Of a stretch of 64,000 nucleotides of DNA, positions 47,397 through 58,827 are shown piece after piece. Position numbers and translations under genes: made by a program. The stretch is from positions 622,001-686,000 of the forward strand of contig JAQFVV010012498.1 of NCBI GenBank assembly GCA_028023455.1, written 5' to 3'. The stretch is from Epiperipatus broadwayi. Its lineage: Eukaryota; Onychophora; Udeonychophora; Euonychophora; Peripatidae. The notes beneath the pieces are model-generated. The model searched no databases. It was not told where the DNA came from and saw only the letters and a list, made by a program, of their open reading frames with translations. The stretch's first letter is position 1. Each line of letters opens with the position of its first letter.

Positions 47397-49845
47397 AATT
47401 AAAGTAAAATTAAACTAGAAAAGATAATTTGAAATATAAATTCTGCAAATCTACATTTAATTAAAAATAGATTTGAAACAATTAAATCATTGGGTTTATC
47501 ACGAAAGTTGATCTCAAGAATACAATACCAATATACTTTAGGTATTCTAGCATTGTCACTTAGCCTGGAGCATATGAAAAAGGGAATTTCCCAAAAACAG
47601 TTAAAAAAAAGTATAAATAGCCAAAGAGAACAATAGAAGCCAGTCCAGTCCCAGATTTCGTCAGCAATAGCCTGGCAAATCTACATCAGCCAAAATTTTA
47701 AAATAATGATATAAAATGTCTGAAAGCATGATAGTTGGATAGACAGGTTTTAACTTGCCCAGCTCCCATTGTCCCAAAGATGATCGTCCAATACCTCATG
47801 CCGGAGAAAATTCATCAAAATGAACTGTTGAACTCTTTATTCAATTCATAGCTAGCTATGCCTGTGTGGAAATTCACCATTGTGGGATTCCAACTTCCAT
47901 TTGGACTCATAATAAATTAGGTAATATGTTTCCAATTTGTAATTTCTAACCGCCTAATTTATTATTCTAAACTCCAGTGACCAAATAATGTAACTCCTAA
48001 TTGAAATGTCTTCTAAAATGTAATCCCCATATTGTAATTTAAATGTAATTTAAAATATTTAATTAAATAGTCTGTAAACTACCCTTGCTATTACTTGAAA
48101 TCTAATGTCTTTGCTCTCGTTCTATCTGTCTTAAAATTATGCCTCTTCTTAATGCTAAACTTCCTTCTAATGCGGTTTAGGAAATATTATTAATTACTTA
48201 AAATGAAATGAATATATGCCAATTTTGTTCCACTCAACAAAAGCTTTGCTTAAATAAATATTCGCTGCTATTTCCCAACCAATGTTTGTCGGTAAATAAA
48301 ATAAATAATTCCCTAGCTCTAAAAATACTTCGAGCCACCTTTATTTTATTGAGGTGAAACCTATATTATTATGGTTTTTTTTAAATATTTATACATACAC
48401 GATTTAGTTGTGGGGAGATGTGAGATTCAAGTATGAGAGTTTATTTAGTTTAAATTATTTCATTTTTAAAAAGTCAAGGGGGGGGGGGGTAGAAAATTAG
48501 ATTTGTGTTAAATAATAAGAGAGAAATAGAATGTCATTTGAAATGTTAGTGGGATTTTGTGTTGAAGGGAAAGACGTGTCTCTAATAGTTGTATTCGTAA
48601 TAATAATTAATACTTATTTGTTTATTGTTGGTCTGATCTTGATCAATCCGTATGCATTTCTTTTAATCTTTATAGCTCACACAATTATATAAGTAAATGC
48701 TAAAATATATTCTCCAGCACTCGTATTTTGCCTTGCTGGTATTTTGCTTCATTGCTTGTCTTTTGTTTTTGTGACTGCTAGATCATTTCACTGACAATAA
48801 TTTTCTTATCAGGATATGAAAGCTAAAATTGGAAGAATCAGGGCAAGCAGAGCTTAGCTAGCATTAGTGATTCTCATTCTTTCACCTGTAATATTTTAGG
48901 TTTGCCAATGGCGCAGACTATTCTTTTCTTCATTTCTTGGCGTCACAGGAACGGGACAAGTAAATTGAATCTATGCTAGTAATGTAATATCGAATACTGA
49001 AATTTGTTCATTTTCCTTTGTCTGAGCACATTATGGCAGATTGACCACGATCTGATTAAATTTACGTATTTAAAATCTTGAAATATTTAATTGCGAATAT
49101 CGCAATCCATTTATATTTTAAATGTGTCACTCTCTCTCACACCAATCCCTATGGTTTGAGTTAATCATTTCTCTCTTAAAATCAAATCAATCAGAATAAA
49201 ATTGTTTATCATAGCTCTTTAAAAATATTCATTCCTATATCTCAGACTTGGGCGGGTGTCTCCCACAAATCGATAATCGTTTACATTTGTAGATTGGCAT
49301 ATAAACTATACCGCTCGCTTGCCAGAGGCATAATAAATAACAGAATAGAAACTTTTATTAAATAATTTTATGAAATCAAATCAGAGACATTAGATAAGTT
49401 ATAAAAATGTTTTTTGATCATTTAAGTTATAAAAATGTTTTATTAAATATATCTGTGAATTTAAGCTGCCTGTGGTTCGTCTCTATTTCTTCATTCTAAA
49501 ATTAGTATTTTTTAATTAATTATTGTGCTGCTATCTGATGATTCAAGGTCACACACATACCATTTTATATTTAAATAAATAGATAGTCTAATTAAAGTTA
49601 GGAATTAGAGTTAGAGATAAGAATTAGTTGAGATCCATGCTCTACCATTGATGCTAGTGGGACGGAGCATGGAAAAGATTAATTGCTTGCCTCGAAAATG
49701 TTAATTAGTTTGCAGATTTAGAGAATGGGTAAACAGGTAGAATCCATAAGTATTCTTTATCTTTGATCTCGCATACGGTTGGATTCGAGGTACTTTTACC
49801 CAGGCTGTGAATCGTGTTAACATACAATTTCGACCGGTACAGTAT
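47397..49845. other. Moderately GC-richer non-coding stretch
   Basis: No ORF of note. Bases 47640-47900 (CAGTCCAGTCCCAGATTTCG; CCTCATGCCGGAG), 48900-48960 and 49220-49330 (GACTTGGGCGGGTGTCTCCC) resemble in composition the 3.3-kb insertion in the LINE and may be parts of a large non-coding retroelement, but I found no shared sequence. A G12 run lies at 48478-48489. Repeated ATTAGAGTTAGAGATAAGAA lies near 49602. Confidence 0.35.
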
Positions 49846-49849
49846 TGAT

Positions 49850-50480
49850 ACTAGCACCTAATCTATCTTTCAAAGCAATTTTAAAATTTGTTTTCTGGAA
49901 TGCCATTAATAAATATCATCATATTACTTGTCATATCCTGAATATCACCAAAATGTCTTCCTTTCATATCAGATAAAGGAAAAAAATCATTGGGGATTAA
50001 ATCAGATGAATAAGGAGGGTGTGCAATACTGTTATTTGTTTAAAAAAAAAACTCTACATAAGCATGTTGTATGAGCAGGTCCACTTTTGCACATATGTAT
50101 ATTTTTCTCAAGTTAAGATTTTCCTGTTTCTCTATTGATGTTTACTTGTACCAACAGCTCAACAAATTTTTACAAAGTTTTCATTAGTTCTATTCATTAC
50201 TGCCCATTCTGACTTCTCTTTATTAGTAATGTTTTCTTTCTACTCAGAAAAATGTTTAATCCATTTGTATACTGCCTTTTTCTTTGTGGCATTATCCCTA
50301 TAAATTTGGACAAACATGTTCTTGGTTTTACTTACACTCTTGCCAAGTTTAACAAGAAATTTAATGTTTGTTCATTGCTTTAATTCATTCTTATGATGGC
50401 ACAAAACATGTGGCAACAATAGTAAATACTACTCAGCAAGACACTATCACATATTGCCATGTACACAACTGTGATACACA
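49850..50480 (-). pseudogene. mariner transposase with deleted catalytic centre
   Basis: Minus strand, reading from right to left. The N-terminal DNA-binding region is clear: NIKFLVKLGKSVSKT, then MFVQIYRDNATKKKAVYKWI and KHFSE, matching the mariner/SETMAR helix-turn-helix (usual form I-K-F-x-x-K-L-G-K, then V-Y-x-W-x-K-R-F). It runs on to KSEWAVMNRTNENFV with several stops. Then it jumps to the C-terminus: HPPYSSDLIPNDFFPLSDMK followed by GRHFGDIQDM and NGIPENKF. This holds the P-Y-S-P-D-L-x-P-x-D box with the last catalytic Asp. The first two catalytic Asp regions (about 150 residues) are absent. No TIRs were located. The family call is strong. Confidence 0.85.
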
Positions 50481-50489
50481 TATACCAAG

Positions 50490-51054
50490 ATTATAAACTT
50501 TATTGAATTGTTTGTACAGTACTTCTGACATATAAGTACATGGTGGAAAGTTCATATATTTAATTGTCAGATCTCATATGCCACTGCAGTAAAATTTTCT
50601 ATGATCTCTCAAAATATAGATTTAAAATAATATTTCTGAAATATTTAATTTTAACCATTAGTTCGTAATCTAAATTGATATTTACATAATGTAAGTTAAC
50701 CACGGTTTTGATAGTACAGATCCTATGATTATAGTAACAATTTTTTCATTCAACAAATTTTATTCTGTTTAATTTTTGTTAGTATTTCTAATAAACTTTA
50801 TTTTAAAAAAAAAAAAATCAATAAGAATCTTTTTTTTACAATCCTTTAAATTCAATGAAATGTTATAAGTAATATATATATATATATAACTTTATTATTT
50901 TTTTTACATTCCATATAGCTTCTAATATAAAATAGGTGTAGAATATTGAATTTGAATCAATAGTTTTCCAGTTAAGAATACTTACAGAGATTGGAGCAGA
51001 ATCCAATAAAAATTATAAATTTCCAAATTTGATAATTTCATTACCAGTCTATCC
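50490..51054. other. AT-rich non-coding stretch
   Basis: No gene seen; contains A12 near 50807 and a (TA)n run near 50875. May include the unlocated right end of the mariner element. Confidence 0.5.
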
Positions 51055-51450
51055 GTAATTTAAACAATAGGAATTTTTCAACCTAACACAAGCTCTGTAC
51101 TGTTTTTTTTTTATATCTCAACCATGTCTTGTTGAGTATTGAGAAAACACTCGAACAAGAGATACTTCTGAGAAGAGTGACTGTCTTATTTTTAAATCTA
51201 CTTTCTACTTATATAGGTCAATCTAAAGTATCTCAGTAGTGTGAGTTCTCTGTACTTCCATTATTTTCTTCTGCATATTAACTCTCGTGAAATCTTTAAA
51301 TTTACTGTGTTAGGTATCTTTTCAAAAGTCTCTATCTTGTGTCTTAGTTCAAAAGTTTTCTCAATACTTAACAAGACATCATTGAGATATTATAAAAAAA
51401 CAATGCAGAGCATGTGTTAGGATGAAAAATCCTTACTGTTTAAATTATAC
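51055..51450. mobile_element. MITE with ~95-bp terminal inverted repeats
   Basis: Left arm (51055-51152) begins GTAATTTAAACAATAGGAAT and includes TTTTTCAACCTAACACAAGC then ATCTCAACCATGTCTTGTTG and AGTATTGAGAAAACA. The right arm (51353-51450) is its complement with few changes, for example TGTTAGGATGAAAAATCC and AATACTTAACAAGACATCATTG. The ~200-bp middle has no ORF. A target-site duplication is not clear. The superfamily is unknown; part of the middle resembles about 12905-13000. Confidence 0.8.
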
Positions 51451-53057
51451 ACTATCTCTGCGCTAGCAAATAAAATTAAATGTTAGTCTACAGTAAAAAA
51501 AATTATAAACATTTGTCGCATTCATTATTGGGTATCCCATAGGGAATGATCTTAGTTCTTATATAATGGTAAAAATATTAAATAAATGAATAGTTAATAA
51601 CTCCATTCAATGTGTGCTTAAAAAAATATAATCTTTAATTTAATTTACTTCAAATTAATACATCACGTTTATCAATATTAAACAACAATTCTGACACAAT
51701 ATGTATTAGTATAAATCTGACTCTCCTCAGGTCCTTAATACTCAGAAAATAACACAATATATTCAAAGAAACCACACAATATTTCAATGAAGAATGTGAA
51801 TAATTTTCAAATACACAAATCGAAATAGACTATGTAAATTGTTACAAAATAAATTTAACCGCATTATATATTATAAACAATAAAAATATGTAATAGTTAA
51901 TAAAATAACTGACTGGAAATTTAAGCATTGGAAGTAAGAGAGCTGGAGTCATGATTCATGGATCTTGCACTCCACCACTACAATAAATCATGCAGTGCAA
52001 TAAATAATTAAAAACATTCCATTCAAAGTGCATAGAATAAAACTGTATTTAATTTATGTCATGCAAATGTGCACATACAAAACTTTAAAAACTACTACCT
52101 CTTACATATGCCTTTCATTCTAAACCAATATCAAAAAATTTAATGAATACAAAAAGATGGAGATGTAATTATAATTAAATAAAATTTGAATAGTATTTTA
52201 TATAAAGCATTTCAAGTAATGTACATTTGAATAATTTTCACCTCTTGTTTAAAATTATGTGCTCTTACATTGAAAATATTATGATACTATCTTGTGTATT
52301 CTTAGAGTTTTTTGATATTAGGTTTTGGAGCAATTGAGAAGACTCTGGTTTGGTGTAAAATGTGTATAATGTCAGAATTGGTGCTTGATAAACTTTATAT
52401 ATGCATTAATTAGTGTGTTATAAATTTAAAAAAAATTTTAGTCATCACTCACTCTAACCATTTATTTATTATATACATATATGCATAAAGTATTTTGCCA
52501 AAGGCAATTTAAATGTCCCAGAAATAGGGTGGCATTTGATCATCACTAATGATAATTTGCCATTGTTTGCTATTATCTATCAATTTTTGCAAAATCTTAT
52601 GTTTAGATCTATATCACACATTGCATCTACAACATAAAACAATTAATACTTTAATATCATGAAGATATATATAAACTTTTAAAATTATTTTTCCATAGAC
52701 TATAAAGAATATTGCAGAAATTTTGATTTAATATTGTAAGCCTAAACCAATTGGCTAATGTAATTACAAAATTATATTTACAGGAATAATGAATGATTTT
52801 ATATTTAATTTCTTGTTATATGACTGCTCCTCCAAAAACTATTGAGGATTTTTATTCTTCTATTAAAATAAATCTGGTTGAATCAGTTATTATATCTAAT
52901 CCAATTCTTCTATTATGATGTATGCTTTAATTTCTTTCTAATTAATATGTTGTTTTAAAATATTTTTAATTAAATTGATTTAAAATATATCAATAAAGAT
53001 TAAATCAATTCACATTTTTTCTAAAATATTATTTAAAACCAAGTTTATATTTTTAAT
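51451..53057. other. AT-rich non-coding stretch
   Basis: No gene or transposon recognised. Confidence 0.55.
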
Positions 53058-54670
53058 TTTTGATACTTACATATTAGTCCTGCAACGTAGGGGAGATAGT
53101 AAACCTTTTCATATCTGCAATAAATATGTAATCTTGTGTGACCACATCAAATTTAAGCAAAATAAACCCTAATGATGTTATCCAATCTCATATGAAAACG
53201 TGTTTCTCTTTATCAAAACATAGTCTTTTTTTTTTTTTTTTGGATATTTCGACATTTTCAATTATTGTCCAGATTTCTTTCTGACAACAGCTTCATTTCA
53301 ATTGTGTTTTTGCTTCATCCAAGTATTTCTATGTTATTTCTACTTATGAGTTAATCCAGACCATTTGATTTTAAATGTGAAAGTATATGTAGTCTTCACT
53401 TTTTCCTTTTGGTTTTCTTTTCATAATTTCCTAGTACTGGTTACAATCATTTTTGCATAAATCACATATACAACTTTCTGAATCCAGAAACTGGGGTTCA
53501 CACACAAACCATTGAAAGACTATGGGATTCAGTGAAATAAACAGCGGTGAGGGACATCAAGGCAACACCTCGATTCATACTTGGCCCAATTTATATAGCA
53601 TAATTTCATTAAAAAAATTCCCATCAGGATGAAACGTTAATAAAAGTGTTGTAATTTATATTTCTTTCTTTTGTGAATTTTTTTTTGTTTTTAAAAAATA
53701 TATTCACTTATTACCATTTGTGTGGAAAATCCCATTCAGGCGATATACTGTGCAAGCATGTGTTCAGTAAAACTCCATTTGGATGGGGATTTTTCAGCTG
53801 AAGTCTCCATTTTGTGTCAAAAAAGTAAATGACAAATTGCTTGTTTCAACACGACAATTCCTGTTATATATTAGGATAAGTAGCGTATGTGTATGTTTTT
53901 TTGTAAATAATATTTTAGGCTATTTTTGCAATTAGTGATTGTTTTGTCCATATTTAAAGTAACATTTGGAACTTACATAATAGCATCTCGTATTTTACAT
54001 ATTTTTGGGTCGAAAAATTTGTCCACTTAAAATAGAGTACTGTTTTTAAATTTAGTGCTTAATATCAATTTCTTGGTCAAATTCATATCTTTAGTATTGT
54101 TATAAATTTGTATTCCACACCATATCTTACATTTTTTCTGTAAATTTTTCTGTATGGCAAATTAATATTTTTTTTTTTGTAACTCTTGTTAAAGGTGTAC
54201 TTTTTAAGATTGGTTTTTTTTTTTTTTGGTGAAATTCATATCTTTAGTATTGTTATAAATTTTATAGTTTTAGTGTGAAAGTCATGTATATTTCTGTATG
54301 ATAAATCAATATTTTTTTTTAAATGTTCTTTTTAATATCTTTTTATTATTGTTATAAATTTAAATTCTGCTCATTTACTATTGTTATAAATTTTATACTT
54401 TTTCATGTGAAAGTTATATATAATTCCACTCCATATTTTATATCTTGTGTGAAAGCCATATTTTTAGTCCTGCAACACAGAGCATGTATTAGACATGTTA
54501 TGCCTTTTCACATACATGTGCAACCTGCCAATAACTTTGTAAATCTTGCAAAAATATCATGTACAAGATCTGTGTACATGTTATTTTGGTCAGATTGCAA
54601 GATTAAAAAATTATCAACAGATTGATATGAATGTGAAAAGGTGGAGGACTAATACGCAAGTATCAATTTT
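53058..54670 (+). mobile_element. Merlin/IS1595-type DNA transposon remnant
   Basis: Left end TTTTGATACTTACATATTAG followed by TCCTGCAAC matches the complement of the right end (GGAGGACTAATACGCAAG then TATCAATTTT). A third copy of the end, TTTTTAGTCCTGCAACACAG (about 54468), lies in direct orientation near the right side, so 54468-54655 looks like a small derivative with its own inverted ends (CCTTTTCACAT and ATGTGAAAAGG). The transposase piece lies inside. Between 54080 and 54400 the block AGTATTGTTATAAATTT or a close variant recurs four times. The exact ends and any target-site duplication are uncertain. Confidence 0.6.
53472..53649 (+). pseudogene. ISXO2/IS1595-like (Merlin) transposase C-terminal part
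   Basis: The frame reads [20 protein letters not shown], then VK, a stop, TAVRDIKATPRFILGPIYIA. This is the last catalytic block of the DDE_Tnp_IS1595/ISXO2-like family: a F-V-N-P-E-T-G-x-H-T-Q-x-I-E-x-x-W motif that carries the final acidic residue (Glu of IE), followed by R-x-x-x-x-x-L-x-x-Y-L-x-E-F, where the last part is decayed. In eukaryotes this family corresponds to Merlin DNA transposons. The upstream catalytic blocks are not clear in 53100-53440. Three in-frame stops show the copy is dead. Confidence 0.8.
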
Positions 54671-56503
54671 TTTTATTTTGCCATATAAATTTTAAATAAC
54701 TGAATTCATTAATTTATAAAGAAATCTCTATAGATTCTCATCAATATAATGGATTTATGGATGTCTTTAATAAATCCTTCCTTTTTATCATTGTATATAA
54801 TAATTAGGCAGTCATTAATTATGTGGTTCAAGATTTTAGCTTAATCATATTCTGTTAAATTCCAAGCATTTTAAATAATTAAAAAATATATTAAAAGAAT
54901 TTATTTGGTGTTTCAAAGGTTGTATGTTAGCTTTTTAAATCAAAGACTTCAGAGCAATAGCAGATAACAATATGCAAATATTTTAAATAACATACCTTAT
55001 AACTTTTCAATTACTATGATTTTGTAATGTTAAGTTAGTGCTTCTTACTGTGTTTAAAGGTGGCATCATATGATATTTAGCATTAAAAAAAAATACTTTT
55101 TGTAAATAATTTTCTTGCAATACATATTTTATGTAGTTTTTTTTTTTTTTAAGGAAAAAAAAACTATTATTGTCTACCACTGACACCCATCAATCTTTAA
55201 CAAAAATCATTATCACATCTCATGTTAAAACATTCCTTAAAAAACACTTGATTTTTAACTCCTCATATTTCTAAAAAGCAAGTTATTCTGGGTTACAAAA
55301 TAATCCTGCCTATTCAATATATTTCTTATTCATTATATAGAATAGCAGATTGATTATATGTGTACCATTGCTATAAATATGGAGATTTAGATAATTTCAT
55401 TATTGTTTGTATATACTGAATAAAAGTACAAATGATGTGAAAAAATCAGCAACCCATTACTAAAAATTGCAATATTACTATCTGGAATGCCTTGATTTCC
55501 TGTTGGACAAAATATATTAGAGTTAGACATTTTATTTTATAATGAAATCCTTGTTAGACTAACTCGGAAACATAGTAACCTCTCAAAAAGATACATCAAA
55601 CTACAATATGTTTGCTTTGTTCTTACTAGATCTGAAGACAGACATCAGTGATAGTCATACTCAGTAGATATGAAGTATGCCAAATGTCAGTCATATTAAA
55701 AATCTGAATTTTTGTTCCTTTTTATAGTTTCATATATACAAATATAAAGTTTCAAATATTTCTATAAAAAATATATAATATACTTTAAAACAGGTTTAGA
55801 CCTTTGTTTAAATAAATCACATTAAAAAAAAATAATGATAAAGTATAAACCCACATCTGGACACCAGAAAAAAAGTTATAATATGCTTACTAAAAAATGA
55901 TAAAAAAATTTGATAAATATAATTCTAAATCTGCAAAAATCAGAATCCTTAATAAATTCCATGGATCTGATTGACCACTATATCACGCTTCACTATAAAA
56001 ATAAAAAAAAGCACTTGAACTCATGAAGCTAGTACGATGGTCTCCATCTTTCCCTAAGAATCAATATAATTTCCAATAAGTATGTAATAAAATTTACAAA
56101 TGTTCTTGAACAATTATCAAATATTTGGGTACTATATAAAGTATATATTACAGATAATAAGCCAGTTTCCATTTACTTAAGAGTTATAATGAATATTATT
56201 TTTGAGAATTTATTAATACAAAACATTTTATTCATAATAATTAAGTTTGATTCAAAACTGCTGCGCTGCCATTTATTGAACCATTACAATAAATTATTAC
56301 AACATATAAGATCATTAAAGTTTTTGATGTAATGCTAAAATTAAGATATAAAATTAAATAGCTCTAAATGACAATCTACTATATGTAATAATTGTAAATT
56401 ATTACTTAAGTTATGTTGCACTCTTTTCCTTTCTTGCTTTCTATAATGGTGATAATTTAAAACTATTGTAACAAATGGTATATGCAATTAATTCTATATA
56501 ATA
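54671..56503. other. AT-rich non-coding stretch
   Basis: No gene or transposon recognised. Many A/T homopolymers. Confidence 0.55.
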
Positions 56504-56876
56504 TACAGGTGACTATTGTATAATAAAGTCAATAGGTTCTTTAAAAATGTGATATGTGAATAAGAAACAAAGAACTAGTAAAAAAAAAAAAAAAAACAGG
56601 ATTAATTTCCAAAAACTACAAAAAAAACTATAATATTTGCATTTTATAACCAAGAGAAATATATTTATTAAAACAATAATTGATTAAAAGTATTACATAT
56701 TAATATTATATAATGTTTTCATCAACTTCATTACTAATCACCATTAAACAAGTGTTTTCTTTTTGGAAAATATTCTCACCTTCTATTCCATACTTTTTGT
56801 AAAAAAAAAAAACTTATTTTCAATTGTTTTTTTTTTTTGTTGTCAGAGAGGTCTTCATAAATTTCATTGTATGAAG

Positions 56877-58385
56877 CTACTTGTTAAATTTCCTCTTCAA
56901 TTTTATGCTTCTTTCAGTGGAAAAGTCTTCTCCATTTAGAAAATATAACTCCAATTTTTTGGCTAAATCTAGACCTTTATTTATGCTTTTTAGGACAAAA
57001 TATTTAACTCCATCATTTCCATCTGCACTACCATCCTCTGAATTATTTTCGTTTATCTTAGATGTCATTTTAATGAAATTTGCTTTATCAGTCTCTTCTT
57101 TCACCAGTAATTCTTGAATATCTTTGATATTCATATTATCAAAGACTGTTCCTCCTATAGATTTAGCAAGTGTCACTATTGCATCCATTCTATTTTCTGT
57201 TGGCTCAATTAGATTAACACTATGAATTGACACTGACCATAAATTTTTCCAACAAGGATTCAATGATGACGGTCTTATTTCTTTGATGAATGAAGTTATG
57301 AGCTTAATGCAGTTCAAAATTGTAAAGCATTTCCATATTTCCATGGTTTCAAGAGATTCATTGTCTATTTTATTCAAAATCCATTGCATTGATTCCCTAA
57401 TTAATGATTTTTAAATGTAGTTATAATTTTCTAATTTCAACAATAGAATTAATGAAGTTGTATTGGATGGTAGGAATATTATTTTAACATTTGGATGACT
57501 TAAATTTTTTGAATGGCTTGGTGCATAATCCAATATCAATAGAATATTATTATTTTTTTCTTTAAATATTTTCCACACATAGGTATAAAACAGTTTAAAA
57601 AACATTTTTCAAATAAATCAGTGGTTATTCAAACTTTCTTATTAGGAGTCTTATAAACATTTTTCATAGCACGAGGATTGAGAGATTTATAAATTAGCAC
57701 AGGTTTTACCATATGATCACTTGAAGGCTTAATGCACATAAGTAATACTACTCAGTCTTTTGATACCTTAAAACCTGGAGCAACTTTTTCATTTTTTGAA
57801 ATGAATGTTCTTTTGGCATTTTCTTTCAGCAATGACCTGTCTAATTGGCATTAAAAACATGATATGTTTTATATCCACCCTGTTCAATAATTTTTTGCAA
57901 TTCATTTGGATCACTTTTAGAAGCTTCAAGACCATATGATGTACATTATCCTTATATTTTAATGTTTGTAATGAAAAGCGTTTTTTAAAACAGTCAAACT
58001 AACCTTTGCTAGCAGTAAAGTCAGGGATTAGTAGCAGATTCTTCATATTTCTTTAAGAAATTGTAAATTTTTTAAGTTTTGCATTTAATAACATTTTCTG
58101 AGCACTCCATCAATCCAAATATTAAGAGTGTTCCTATTTTTTCAAGTATTGGTGGTCTAGGACAAGCTGTCACATTTGTGGAAATAGAGCAATCTGGAAT
58201 ACTGGAAGCTCTAATTTTCTGTTCATATATTTGTATGTTATAGATTGTAGCTTCATTTAAACCCAAATCTTTTGCAACATGATATGTTTTTCCTTTTTTT
58301 AAAAAACAATTCAAAATATGTACTTTTTCTTCTAATGAGATGAAATGCCTTTTAAGAGATACTTTTTTACTTCCAGCAGAAATTG
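56877..58385 (-). pseudogene. Tigger transposase (TIGD1-like), frameshifted
   Basis: Pieces in order from 58385 leftwards. N-terminal CENP-B-type helix-turn-helix: SLEEKVHILNCFLKKGKTYH followed by VAKDLGLNEATI, then EQKIRASSIPDCSIS. The second DNA-binding domain is decayed (FTASKG then CFKKRFSLQTLK). The DDE domain starts GGYKTYHVFNAN-stop-TG, where the catalytic Asp and Glu of N-A-D-E-T-G are lost, then KKMPK. Next LLILDYAPSHSKNLSHPNVK holds the second Asp and is followed by FLPSNTTSLILL; the usual Q-P-L-D-Q is gone. The last 170 residues (56877-57389) are open: IKEIRPSSLNPCWKNLWSVS and SIGGTVFDNMNIKDIQELL, then an acidic stretch. It would bind TIRs and cut at TA. Clearly inactive. Confidence 0.92.
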
Positions 58386-58685
58386 TTTGGGGCTATAAAT
58401 TAATTCATAAAAATACTTCTTAAGGTCCAATAATAATACCAGAATATTTTTAATCTATATAATAAAAAAATAAAAAAATGATGAAAATCTTAAAGAATTA
58501 ATATTCCATGAACAAAATGAATTTAAAATTCTAATAAATTCTAAAATTCTGTATAAAATCTGATATGACGTACAGGTACAAATGACAAATATCAACAGAG
58601 ATTATGTTTGCAATTCAAACTCTCATTCCCTTGTTATATGAGAATTTCTCTTGTCAAGACTTGTATAAATATTGTATTATAGGGG

Positions 58686-58818
58686 GAGTTTCTCAACTCT
58701 TCAACCATGTTAGAACAAAACAATGTTGTAGAAATGCCACGTTATAAAAAGATTTTCCCTAAATTTTCAAACCATATCAGAGTAAAACCATGTTTAGGAA
58801 TGCCATGTTATAAGGGGG
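58686..58818 (-). repeat. Sub-terminal ~66-bp repeat of the Tigger element
   Basis: Copy 1 contains TTCTCAACTCTTCAACCATG then AGAAATGCCACGTTATAA; copy 2 contains TCCCTAAATTTTCAAACCAT then AGGAATGCCATGTTATAAGG. Such sub-terminal repeats are usual transposase binding sites in Tigger elements. Confidence 0.7.
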
Positions 58819-58827
58819 TTACCTGTA

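Larger units (their letters stand above)
56506..58825 (-). mobile_element. Complete but dead Tigger (pogo) transposon
   Basis: The left end CAGGTGACTATTGTATAATA and the complement of the right end (CAGGTAACCCCCTTATAACA) form short TIRs starting CAGGT. TA lies on both sides (56504-56505 and 58826-58827), as expected for this superfamily. The transposase reads from right to left. The 5' end contains a sub-terminal ~66-bp repeat (58686-58751 and 58752-58818). Total length about 2.3 kb, in the normal range for a full Tigger element. Confidence 0.9.
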
